Shown here: piece by piece, positions 38,955 to 51,590 of the stretch
Position numbering within the stretch: position 1 is the stretch's first letter
How the letters are laid out: each line of letters begins with the position of its first letter
Source of the DNA: Auanema rhodensis
Lineage: Eukaryota > Nematoda > Chromadorea > Rhabditida > Rhabditidae
Assembly (NCBI GenBank): GCA_964057225.1
Contig: OZ059898.1
Coordinates: 1,612,001-1,676,000, forward strand
Reading direction: 5' to 3'
Length of the DNA stretch: 64,000 bases
The notes under the pieces: generated by a model
What the model was told of the DNA's origin: nothing
Databases searched by the model: none
Seen by the model: the letters and a program-made list of their open reading frames with translations, nothing else
Made by a program: the position numbers and the translations under genes

Positions 38955-40007
38955 AACATACACTAATGCATCATTTTTCAAACGATCATAACTAATTTTT
39001 GTATTAAGCGTTTCTCAATGTAGTATAGTGCATTCGATGCGGATTTTTAAGCTGCGTCGATCTGTGTTATCAGATTTGCGCTAGCTTAAAAATGCACCGA
39101 GATATCAACTGATATAAGTTCACACTTATATCCTCGATTTTCACCCTGAAGATTTAATTTTTTCGTTGAATAACATTGTCCATCGTCTTTGCCTTGAAAA
39201 ATGGAATCTAAAAACATCTACTTTTTGCTAAATTATTTTGAAATTTTTCGAAAAAATTTTTGTCAAAATGTTTTTGGAAGCAATGTTGAGTGTACATGGA
39301 AACTCAACATACACTAATGCATCATTTTTCAAACGATCATAACTAATTTTTGTATTAAGCGTTTCTCAATGTAGTATAGTGCATTCGATGCGGATTTTTA
39401 AGCTGCGTCGATCTGTGTTATCAGATTTGCGCTAGCTTAAAAATGCACCGAGATATCAACTGATATAAGTTCACACTTATATCCTCGATTTTCACCCTGA
39501 AGATTTAATTTTTTCGTTGAATAACATTGTCCATCGTCTTTGCCTTGAAAAATGGAATCTAAAAACATCTACTTTTTGCTAAATTATTTTGAAATTTTTC
39601 GAAAAAATTTTTGTCAAAATGTTTTTGGAAGCAATGTTGAGTGTACATGGAAACTCAACATACACTAATGCATCATTTTTCAAACGATCATAACTAATTT
39701 TTGTATTAAGCGTTTCTCAATGTAGTATAGTGCATTCGATGCGGATTTTTAAGCTGCGTCGATCTGTGTTATCAGATTTGCGCTAGCTTAAAAATGCACC
39801 GAGATATCAACTGATATAAGTTCACACTTATATCCTCGATTTTGACCCTGAAGAATTAATTTTTTCGTTGAATAACATTGTCCATCGTCTTCGCCTTGAA
39901 AAAAGGAATCTAAAAACATCTACTTTTTGCTAAATTATTTTGAAATTTTTCGAAAAAATTTTTGTCAAAATGTTTTTGGAAGCAATGTTGAGTGTACATG
40001 GAAACTC
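38955..40007. repeat. Copies m112-m114
   Basis: m112 and m113 are B. m114 has c188g with c233 and t236c (the 'gaccc/cttcgcc' form), also seen as m39, m118, m124, m126, m138 and m140. This copy leads into the duplicated block that starts at 40008. Confidence 0.75.
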
Positions 40008-41762
40008 AACATACACTAATGCATCATTTTTCAAACGATCATAACTAATTTTTGTATTAAGCGTTTCTCAATGTAGTATAGTGCATTCGATGCGGATTTT
40101 TAAGCTGCGTCGATCTGTGTTATCAGATTTGCGCTAGCTTAAAAATGCACCGAGATATCAACTGATATAAGTTCACACTTATATCCTCGATTTTCACCCT
40201 GAAGATTTAATTTTTTCGTTGAATAACATTGTCCATCGTCTTTGCCTTGAAAAATGGAATCTAAAAACATCTACTTTTTGCTAAATTATTTTGAAATTTT
40301 TCGAAAAAATTTTTGTCAAAATGTTTTTGGAAGCAATGTTGAGTGTACATGGAAACTCAACATACACTAATGCATCATTTTTCAAACGATCATAACTAAT
40401 TTTTGTATTAAGCGTTTCTCAATGTAGTATAGTGCATTCAATGCGGATTTTTAAGCTGCGTCGATCTGTGATATCAGATTTGCGCTAGCTTAAAAATGCA
40501 CCGAGATATCAACTGATATAAGTTCACACTTATATCCTCGATTTTCACCCTGAAGAATTAATTTTTTCGTTGAATAACATTGTCCATCGTCTTTGCCTTG
40601 AAAAAAGGAATCTAAAAACATCTACTTTTTGCTAAATTATTTTGAAATTTTTCGAAAAAATTTTTGTCAAAATGTTTTTGGAAGCAATGTTGAGTGTACA
40701 TGGAAACTCAACATACACTAATGCATCATTTTTCAAACGATCATAACTAATTTTTGTATTAAGCGTTTCTCAATGTAGTATAGTGCATTCGATGCGGATT
40801 TTCAAGCTGCGTCGATCTGTGTTATCAGATTTGCGCTAGCTTAAAAATGCACCGAGATATCAACTGATATAAGTTCACACTTATATCCTCGATTTTCACC
40901 CTGAAGATTTAATTTTTTCGTTGAATAACATTGTCCATCGTCTTTGCCTTGAAAAATGGAATCTAAAAACATCTACTTTTTGCTAAATTATTTTGAAATT
41001 TTTCGAAAAAATTTTTGTCAAAATGTTTTTGGAAGCAATGTTGTGTGTACATGGAAACTCAACATACACTAATGCATCATTTTTCAAACGATCATAACTA
41101 ATTTTTGTATTAAGCGTTTCTCAATGTAGTATAGTGCATTCGATGCGGATTTTTAAGCTGCGTCGATCTGTGTTATCAGATTTGCGCTAGCTTAAAAATG
41201 CACCGAGATATCAACTGATATAAGTTCACACTTATATCCTCGATTTTGACCCTGAAGAATTAATTTTTTCGTTGAATAACATTGTCCATCGTCTTCGCCT
41301 TGAAAAAAGGAATCTAAAAACATCTACTTTTTGCTAAATTATTTTGAAATTTTTCGAAAAAATTTTTGTCAAAATGTTTTTGGAAGCAATGTTGAGTGTA
41401 CATGGAAACTCAACATACACTAATGCATCATTTTTCAAACGATCATAACTAATTTTTGTATTAAGCGTTTCTCAATGTAGTATAGTGCATTCGATGCGGA
41501 TTTTTAAGCTGCGTCGATCTGTGTTATCAGATTTGCGCTAGCTTAAAAATGCACCGAGATATCAACTGATATAAGTTCACACTTATATCCTCGATTTTCA
41601 CCCTGAAGAATTAATTTTTTCGTTGAATAACATTGTCCATCGTCTTTGCCTTGAAAAATGGAATCTAAAAACATCTACTTTTTGCTAAATTATTTTGAAA
41701 TTTTTCGAAAAAATTTTTGTCAAAATGTTTTTGGAAGCAATGTTGTGTGTACATGGAAACTC
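40008..41762. repeat. Five-copy block m115-m119 (copy 1 of the 7,020-bp-spaced duplication)
   Basis: Order: B; D with g82a and t113a (near 40440 and 40471); B with t94c and a335t; c188g form; hybrid with a199, c233, t248 and a335t. The same five copies occur at 47028-48782, exactly 20 monomers (7,020 bp) away. Reading the two stretches in parallel, I found a single difference, t128c at 47155. To the left, m114 and m134 differ at 188, 199 and 248; to the right, m120 and m140 differ. Confidence 0.88.
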
Positions 41763-43517
41763 AACATACACTAATGCATCATTTTTCAAACGATCATAAC
41801 TAATTTTTGTATTAAGCGTTTCTCAATGTAGTATAGTGCATTCGATGCGGATTTTTAAGCTGCGTCGATCTGTGTTATCAGATTTGCGCTAGCTTAAAAA
41901 TGCACCGAGATATCAACTGATATAAGTTCACACTTATATCCTCGATTTTCACCCTGAAGATTTAATTTTTTCGTTGAATAACAATGTCCATCGTCTTTGC
42001 CTTGAAAAATGGAATCTAAAAACATCTACTTTTTGCTAAATTATTTTGAAATTTTTCGAAAAAATTTTTGTCAAAATGTTTTTGGAAGCAATGTTGAGTG
42101 TACATGGAAACTCAACATACACTAATGCATCATTTTTCAAACGATCATAACTAATTTTTGTATTAAGCGTTTCTCAATGTGGTATAGTGCATTCGATGCG
42201 GATTTTTAAGCTGCGTCGATCTGTGTTATCAGATTTGCGCTAGCTTAAAAATGCACCGAGATATCAACTGATATAAGTTCACACTTATATCCTCGATTTT
42301 CACCCTGAAGAATTAATTTTTTCGTTGAATAACATTGTCCATCGTCTTTGCCTTGAAAAAAGGAATCTAAAAACATCTACTTTTTGCTAAATTATTTTGA
42401 AATTTTTCGAAAAAATTTTTGTCAAAATGTTTTTGGAAGCAATGTTGAGTGTACATGGAAACTCAACATACACTAATGCATCATTTTTCAAACGATCATA
42501 ACTAATTTTTGTATTAAGCGTTTCTCAATGTAGTATAGTGCATTCGATGCGGATTTTCAAGCTGCGTCGATCTGTGTTATCAGATTTGCGCTAGCTTAAA
42601 AATGCACCGAGATATCAACTGATATAAGTTCACACTTATATCCTCGATTTTCACCCTGAAGATTTAATTTTTTCGTTGAATAACATTGTCCATCGTTTTT
42701 GCCTTGAAAAAAGGAATCTAAAAACATCTACTTTTTGCTAAATTATTTTGAAATTTTTCGAAAAAATTTTTGTCAAAATGTTTTTGGAAGCAATGTTGAG
42801 TGTACATGGAAACTCAACATACACTAATGCATCATTTTTCAAACGATCATAACTAATTTTTGTATTAAGCGTTTCTCAATGTGGTATAGTGCATTCGATG
42901 CGGATTTTTAAGCTGCGTCGATCTGTGTTATCAGATTTGCGCTAGCTTAAAAATGCACCGAGATATCAACTGATATAAGTTCACACTTATATCCTCGATT
43001 TTCACCCTGAAGATTTAATTTTTTCGTTGAATAACATTGTCCATCGTCTTTGCCTTGAAAAATAAAATCTAAAAACATCTACTTTTTGCTAAATTATTTT
43101 GAAATTTTTCGAAAAAATTTTTGTCAAAATGTTTTTGGAAGCAATGTTGAGTGTACATGGAAACTCAACATACACTAATGCATCATTTTTCAAACGATCA
43201 TAACTAATTTTTGTATTAAGCGTTTCTCAATGTGGTATAGTGCATTCGATGCGGATTTTTAAGCTGCGTCGATCTGTGTTATCAGATTTGCGCTAGCTTA
43301 AAAATGCACCGAGATATAAACTGATATAAGTTCACACTTATATCCTCGATTTTGACCCTGAAGAATTAATTTTTTCGTTGAATAACATTGTCCATCGTCT
43401 TCGCCTTGAAAAAAGGAATCTAAAAACATCTACTTTTTGCTAAATTATTTTGAAATTTTTCGAAAAAATTTTTGTCAAAATGTTTTTGGAAGCAATGTTG
43501 AGTGTACATGGAAACTC
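41763..43517. repeat. Copies m120-m124
   Basis: m120 is B with t222a; m121 D with a68g; m122 hybrid with t94c, t199, t233 and a248; m123 C with a68g; m124 c188g form with a68g and a C-to-A at position 152 or next to it. The m121-m123 trio recurs as m129-m131, m143-m145 and m156-m158. In those three cases a type-A copy stands between the t222a copy and the trio, so one monomer is missing here or was added there. Confidence 0.82.
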
Positions 43518-46500
43518 AACATACACTAATGCATCATTTTTCAAACGATCATAACTAATTTTTGTATTAAGCGTTTCTCAATGTAGTATAGTGCATTCGA
43601 TGCGGATTTTTAAGCTGCGTCGATCTGTGTTATCAGATTTGCGCTAGCTTAAAAATGCACCGAGATATCAACTGATATAAGTTCACACTTATATCCTCGA
43701 TTTTCACCCTGAAGAATTAATTTTTTCGTTGAATAACATTGTCCATCGTCTTTGCCTTGAAAAATGGAATCTAAAAACATCTACTTTTTGCTAAATTATT
43801 TTGAAATTTTTCGAAAAAATTTTTGTCAAAATGTTTTTGGAAGCAATGTTGTGTGTACATGGAAACTCAACATACACTAATGCATCATTTTTCAAACGAT
43901 CATAACTAATTTTTGTATTAAGCGTTTCTCAATGTAGTATAGTGCATTCGATGCGGATTTTTAAGCTGCGTCGATCTGTGTTATCAGATTTGCGCTAGCT
44001 TAAAAATGCACCGAGATATCAACTGATATAAGTTCACACTTATATCCTCGATTTTGACCCTGAAGAATTAATTTTTTCGTTGAATAACATTGTCCATCGT
44101 CTTCGCCTTGAAAAAAGGAATCTAAAAACATCTACTTTTTGCTAAATTATTTTGAAATTTTTCGAAAAAATTTTTGTCAAAATGTTTTTGGAAGCAATGT
44201 TGAGTGTACATGGAAACTCAACATACACTAATGCATCATTTTTCAAACGATCATAACTAATTTTTGTATTAAGCGTTTCTCAATGTAGTATAGTGCATTC
44301 GATGCGGATTTTTAAGCTGCGTCGATCTGTGTTATCAGATTTGCGCTAGCTTAAAAATGCACCGAGATATCAACTGATATAAGTTCACACTTATATCCTC
44401 GATTTTCACCCTGAAGATTTAATTTTTTCGTTGAATAACAATGTCCATCGTCTTTGCCTTGAAAAATGGAATCTAAAAACATCTACTTTTTGCTAAATTA
44501 TTTTGAAATTTTTCGAAAAAATTTTTGTCAAAATGTTTTTGGAAGCAATGTTGAGTGTACATGGAAACTCAACATACACTAATGCATCATTTTTCAAACG
44601 ATCATAACTAATTTTTGTATTAAGCGTTTCTCAATGTAGTATAGTGCATTCGATGCGGATTTTTAAGCTGCGTCGATCTGTGTTATCAGATTTGCGCTAG
44701 CTTAAAAATGCACCGAGATATCAACTGATATAAGTTCACACTTATATCCTCGATTTTCACCCTGAAGAATTAATTTTTTCGTTGAATAACATTGTCCATC
44801 GTTTTTGCCTTGAAAAAAGGAATCTAAAAACATCTACTTTTTGCTAAATTATTCTGAAATTTTTCGAAAAAATTTTTGTCAAAATGTTTTTGGAAGCAAT
44901 GTTGAGTGTACATGGAAACTCAACATACACTAATGCATCATTTTTCAAACGATCATAACTAATTTTTGTATTAAGCGTTTCTCAATGTGGTATAGTGCAT
45001 TCGATGCGGATTTTTAAGCTGCGTCGATCTGTGTTATCAGATTTGCGCTAGCTTAAAAATGCACCGAGATATCAACTGATATAAGTTCACACTTATATCC
45101 TCGATTTTCACCCTGAAGAATTAATTTTTTCGTTGAATAACATTGTCCATCGTCTTTGCCTTGAAAAAAGGAATCTAAAAACATCTACTTTTTGCTAAAT
45201 TATTTTGAAATTTTTCGAAAAAATTTTTGTCAAAATGTTTTTGGAAGCAATGTTGAGTGTACATGGAAACTCAACATACACTAATGCATCATTTTTCAAA
45301 CGATCATAACTAATTTTTGTATTAAGCGTTTCTCAATGTAGTATAGTGCATTCGATGCGGATTTTCAAGCTGCGTCGATCTGTGTTATCAGATTTGCGCT
45401 AGCTTAAAAATGCACCGAGATATCAACTGATATAAGTTCACACTTATATCCTCGATTTTCACCCTGAAGATTTAATTTTTTCGTTGAATAACATTGTCCA
45501 TCGTTTTTGCCTTGAAAAAAGGAATCTAAAAACATCTACTTTTTGCTAAATTATTTTGAAATTTTTCGAAAAAATTTTTGTCAAAATGTTTTTGGAAGCA
45601 ATGTTGAGTGTACATGGAAACTCAACATACACTAATGCATCATTTTTCAAACGATCATAACTAATTTTTGTATTAAGCGTTTCTCAATGTGGTATAGTGC
45701 ATTCGATGCGGATTTTTAAGCTGCGTCGATCTGTGTTATCAGATTTGCGCTAGCTTAAAAATGCACCGAGATATCAACTGATATAAGTTCACACTTATAT
45801 CCTCGATTTTCACCCTGAAGATTTAATTTTTTCGTTGAATAACATTGTCCATCGTCTTTGCCTTGAAAAATAAAATCTAAAAACATCTACTTTTTGCTAA
45901 ATTATTTTGAAATTTTTCGAAAAAATTTTTGTCAAAATGTTTTTGGAAGCAATGTTGAGTGTACATGGAAACTCAACATACACTAATGCATCATTTTTCA
46001 AACGATCATAACTAATTTTTGTATTAAGCGTTTCTCAATGTGGTATAGTGCATTCGATGCGGATTTTTAAGCTGCGTCGATCTGTGTTATCAGATTTGCG
46101 CTAGCTTAAAAATGCACCGAGATATCAACTGATATAAGTTCACACTTATATCCTCGATTTTCACCCTGAAGATTTAATTTTTTCGTTGAATAACATTGTC
46201 CATCGTCTTTGCCTTGAAAAATGGAATCTAAAAACATCTACTTCTTGCTAAATTATTTTGAAATTTTTCGAAAAAATTTTTGTCAAAATGTTTTTGGAAG
46301 CAATGTTGAGTGTACATGGAAACTCAACATACACTAATGCATCATTTTTCAAACGATCATAACTAATTTTTGTATTAAGCGTTTCTCAATGTAGTATAGT
46401 GCATTCGATGCGGATTTTTAAGCTGCGTCGATCTGTGTTATCAGATTTGCGCTAGCTTAAAAATGCACCGAGATATCAACTGATATAAGTTCACACTTAT

Positions 46501-46676
46501 ATCCTCGATTTTCACCCTGAAGAATTAATTTTTTCGTTGAATAACATTGTCCATCGTTTTTGCCTTGAAAAAAGGAATCTAAAAACATCTACTTTTTGCT
46601 AAATTATTTTGAAATTTTTCGAAAAAATTTTTGTCAAAATGTTTTTGGAAGCAATGTTGAGTGTACATGGAAACTC
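43518..46676. repeat. Nine-copy block m125-m133 (copy 1 of the 4,914-bp-spaced duplication)
   Basis: Order: hybrid a335t; c188g form; B t222a; A; D a68g; t94c hybrid; C a68g; B a68g t270c; A. The same nine copies occur as m139-m147 at 48432-51590, 14 monomers away. At the diagnostic sites the only difference I saw is t284c in m128 (near 44854). m134 and m148 then differ. Confidence 0.86.
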
Positions 46677-47027
46677 AACATACACTAATGCATCATTTTT
46701 CAAACGATCATAACTAATTTTTGTATTAAGCGTTTCTCAATGTAGTATAGTGCATTCGATGCGGATTTTTAAGCTGCGTCGATCTGTGTTATCAGATTTG
46801 CGCTAGCTTAAAAATGCACCGAGATATCAACTGATATAAGTTCACACTTATATCCTCGATTTTCACCCTGAAGATTTAATTTTTTCGTTGAATAACAATG
46901 TCCATCGTCTTTGCCTTGAAAAATGGAATCTAAAAACATCTACTTTTTGCTAAATTATTTTGAAATTTTTCGAAAAAATTTTTGTCAAAATGTTTTTGGA
47001 AGCAATGTTGAGTGTACATGGAAACTC
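46677..47027. repeat. Single copy m134 at a block junction
   Basis: A type-B copy with t222a (near 46898). It lies between the end of the nine-copy block and the start of the second copy of the five-copy block, so it contains or borders an exchange point. Elsewhere t222a copies are followed by A or D copies, but this one is followed by another B. Confidence 0.75.
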
Positions 47028-48782
47028 AACATACACTAATGCATCATTTTTCAAACGATCATAACTAATTTTTGTATTAAGCGTTTCTCAATGTAGTATA
47101 GTGCATTCGATGCGGATTTTTAAGCTGCGTCGATCTGTGTTATCAGATTTGCGCCAGCTTAAAAATGCACCGAGATATCAACTGATATAAGTTCACACTT
47201 ATATCCTCGATTTTCACCCTGAAGATTTAATTTTTTCGTTGAATAACATTGTCCATCGTCTTTGCCTTGAAAAATGGAATCTAAAAACATCTACTTTTTG
47301 CTAAATTATTTTGAAATTTTTCGAAAAAATTTTTGTCAAAATGTTTTTGGAAGCAATGTTGAGTGTACATGGAAACTCAACATACACTAATGCATCATTT
47401 TTCAAACGATCATAACTAATTTTTGTATTAAGCGTTTCTCAATGTAGTATAGTGCATTCAATGCGGATTTTTAAGCTGCGTCGATCTGTGATATCAGATT
47501 TGCGCTAGCTTAAAAATGCACCGAGATATCAACTGATATAAGTTCACACTTATATCCTCGATTTTCACCCTGAAGAATTAATTTTTTCGTTGAATAACAT
47601 TGTCCATCGTCTTTGCCTTGAAAAAAGGAATCTAAAAACATCTACTTTTTGCTAAATTATTTTGAAATTTTTCGAAAAAATTTTTGTCAAAATGTTTTTG
47701 GAAGCAATGTTGAGTGTACATGGAAACTCAACATACACTAATGCATCATTTTTCAAACGATCATAACTAATTTTTGTATTAAGCGTTTCTCAATGTAGTA
47801 TAGTGCATTCGATGCGGATTTTCAAGCTGCGTCGATCTGTGTTATCAGATTTGCGCTAGCTTAAAAATGCACCGAGATATCAACTGATATAAGTTCACAC
47901 TTATATCCTCGATTTTCACCCTGAAGATTTAATTTTTTCGTTGAATAACATTGTCCATCGTCTTTGCCTTGAAAAATGGAATCTAAAAACATCTACTTTT
48001 TGCTAAATTATTTTGAAATTTTTCGAAAAAATTTTTGTCAAAATGTTTTTGGAAGCAATGTTGTGTGTACATGGAAACTCAACATACACTAATGCATCAT
48101 TTTTCAAACGATCATAACTAATTTTTGTATTAAGCGTTTCTCAATGTAGTATAGTGCATTCGATGCGGATTTTTAAGCTGCGTCGATCTGTGTTATCAGA
48201 TTTGCGCTAGCTTAAAAATGCACCGAGATATCAACTGATATAAGTTCACACTTATATCCTCGATTTTGACCCTGAAGAATTAATTTTTTCGTTGAATAAC
48301 ATTGTCCATCGTCTTCGCCTTGAAAAAAGGAATCTAAAAACATCTACTTTTTGCTAAATTATTTTGAAATTTTTCGAAAAAATTTTTGTCAAAATGTTTT
48401 TGGAAGCAATGTTGAGTGTACATGGAAACTCAACATACACTAATGCATCATTTTTCAAACGATCATAACTAATTTTTGTATTAAGCGTTTCTCAATGTAG
48501 TATAGTGCATTCGATGCGGATTTTTAAGCTGCGTCGATCTGTGTTATCAGATTTGCGCTAGCTTAAAAATGCACCGAGATATCAACTGATATAAGTTCAC
48601 ACTTATATCCTCGATTTTCACCCTGAAGAATTAATTTTTTCGTTGAATAACATTGTCCATCGTCTTTGCCTTGAAAAATGGAATCTAAAAACATCTACTT
48701 TTTGCTAAATTATTTTGAAATTTTTCGAAAAAATTTTTGTCAAAATGTTTTTGGAAGCAATGTTGTGTGTACATGGAAACTC
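47028..48782. repeat. Five-copy block m135-m139 (copy 2 of m115-m119)
   Basis: Matches 40008-41762 at a 7,020-bp offset, with the marks g82a, t113a, t94c, a335t and c188g all in the same order. The private difference is t128c at 47155, in the arm-proximal bulge of inverted repeat 1. Its last copy, m139, is also the first copy of the nine-copy block 48432-51590, so the two duplications overlap. Confidence 0.88.
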
Positions 48783-51590
48783 AACATACACTAATGCATC
48801 ATTTTTCAAACGATCATAACTAATTTTTGTATTAAGCGTTTCTCAATGTAGTATAGTGCATTCGATGCGGATTTTTAAGCTGCGTCGATCTGTGTTATCA
48901 GATTTGCGCTAGCTTAAAAATGCACCGAGATATCAACTGATATAAGTTCACACTTATATCCTCGATTTTGACCCTGAAGAATTAATTTTTTCGTTGAATA
49001 ACATTGTCCATCGTCTTCGCCTTGAAAAAAGGAATCTAAAAACATCTACTTTTTGCTAAATTATTTTGAAATTTTTCGAAAAAATTTTTGTCAAAATGTT
49101 TTTGGAAGCAATGTTGAGTGTACATGGAAACTCAACATACACTAATGCATCATTTTTCAAACGATCATAACTAATTTTTGTATTAAGCGTTTCTCAATGT
49201 AGTATAGTGCATTCGATGCGGATTTTTAAGCTGCGTCGATCTGTGTTATCAGATTTGCGCTAGCTTAAAAATGCACCGAGATATCAACTGATATAAGTTC
49301 ACACTTATATCCTCGATTTTCACCCTGAAGATTTAATTTTTTCGTTGAATAACAATGTCCATCGTCTTTGCCTTGAAAAATGGAATCTAAAAACATCTAC
49401 TTTTTGCTAAATTATTTTGAAATTTTTCGAAAAAATTTTTGTCAAAATGTTTTTGGAAGCAATGTTGAGTGTACATGGAAACTCAACATACACTAATGCA
49501 TCATTTTTCAAACGATCATAACTAATTTTTGTATTAAGCGTTTCTCAATGTAGTATAGTGCATTCGATGCGGATTTTTAAGCTGCGTCGATCTGTGTTAT
49601 CAGATTTGCGCTAGCTTAAAAATGCACCGAGATATCAACTGATATAAGTTCACACTTATATCCTCGATTTTCACCCTGAAGAATTAATTTTTTCGTTGAA
49701 TAACATTGTCCATCGTTTTTGCCTTGAAAAAAGGAATCTAAAAACATCTACTTTTTGCTAAATTATTTTGAAATTTTTCGAAAAAATTTTTGTCAAAATG
49801 TTTTTGGAAGCAATGTTGAGTGTACATGGAAACTCAACATACACTAATGCATCATTTTTCAAACGATCATAACTAATTTTTGTATTAAGCGTTTCTCAAT
49901 GTGGTATAGTGCATTCGATGCGGATTTTTAAGCTGCGTCGATCTGTGTTATCAGATTTGCGCTAGCTTAAAAATGCACCGAGATATCAACTGATATAAGT
50001 TCACACTTATATCCTCGATTTTCACCCTGAAGAATTAATTTTTTCGTTGAATAACATTGTCCATCGTCTTTGCCTTGAAAAAAGGAATCTAAAAACATCT
50101 ACTTTTTGCTAAATTATTTTGAAATTTTTCGAAAAAATTTTTGTCAAAATGTTTTTGGAAGCAATGTTGAGTGTACATGGAAACTCAACATACACTAATG
50201 CATCATTTTTCAAACGATCATAACTAATTTTTGTATTAAGCGTTTCTCAATGTAGTATAGTGCATTCGATGCGGATTTTCAAGCTGCGTCGATCTGTGTT
50301 ATCAGATTTGCGCTAGCTTAAAAATGCACCGAGATATCAACTGATATAAGTTCACACTTATATCCTCGATTTTCACCCTGAAGATTTAATTTTTTCGTTG
50401 AATAACATTGTCCATCGTTTTTGCCTTGAAAAAAGGAATCTAAAAACATCTACTTTTTGCTAAATTATTTTGAAATTTTTCGAAAAAATTTTTGTCAAAA
50501 TGTTTTTGGAAGCAATGTTGAGTGTACATGGAAACTCAACATACACTAATGCATCATTTTTCAAACGATCATAACTAATTTTTGTATTAAGCGTTTCTCA
50601 ATGTGGTATAGTGCATTCGATGCGGATTTTTAAGCTGCGTCGATCTGTGTTATCAGATTTGCGCTAGCTTAAAAATGCACCGAGATATCAACTGATATAA
50701 GTTCACACTTATATCCTCGATTTTCACCCTGAAGATTTAATTTTTTCGTTGAATAACATTGTCCATCGTCTTTGCCTTGAAAAATAAAATCTAAAAACAT
50801 CTACTTTTTGCTAAATTATTTTGAAATTTTTCGAAAAAATTTTTGTCAAAATGTTTTTGGAAGCAATGTTGAGTGTACATGGAAACTCAACATACACTAA
50901 TGCATCATTTTTCAAACGATCATAACTAATTTTTGTATTAAGCGTTTCTCAATGTGGTATAGTGCATTCGATGCGGATTTTTAAGCTGCGTCGATCTGTG
51001 TTATCAGATTTGCGCTAGCTTAAAAATGCACCGAGATATCAACTGATATAAGTTCACACTTATATCCTCGATTTTCACCCTGAAGATTTAATTTTTTCGT
51101 TGAATAACATTGTCCATCGTCTTTGCCTTGAAAAATGGAATCTAAAAACATCTACTTCTTGCTAAATTATTTTGAAATTTTTCGAAAAAATTTTTGTCAA
51201 AATGTTTTTGGAAGCAATGTTGAGTGTACATGGAAACTCAACATACACTAATGCATCATTTTTCAAACGATCATAACTAATTTTTGTATTAAGCGTTTCT
51301 CAATGTAGTATAGTGCATTCGATGCGGATTTTTAAGCTGCGTCGATCTGTGTTATCAGATTTGCGCTAGCTTAAAAATGCACCGAGATATCAACTGATAT
51401 AAGTTCACACTTATATCCTCGATTTTCACCCTGAAGAATTAATTTTTTCGTTGAATAACATTGTCCATCGTTTTTGCCTTGAAAAAAGGAATCTAAAAAC
51501 ATCTACTTTTTGCTAAATTATTTTGAAATTTTTCGAAAAAATTTTTGTCAAAATGTTTTTGGAAGCAATGTTGAGTGTACATGGAAACTC
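48432..51590. repeat. Nine-copy block m139-m147 (copy 2 of m125-m133)
   Basis: Same nine-copy order as 43518-46676 at a 4,914-bp (14-monomer) offset. Its copies m141-m147 are also the first seven of the 13-copy higher-order unit, so this stretch belongs to two nested duplication histories. Confidence 0.86.

Noticed and set aside
40008-48782. The 7,020-bp-spaced block as a pure assembly duplication
   Set aside because: Not accepted as the sole explanation: the copies differ at 47155, have different flanks, and are nested in other offsets. It cannot be excluded without reads.
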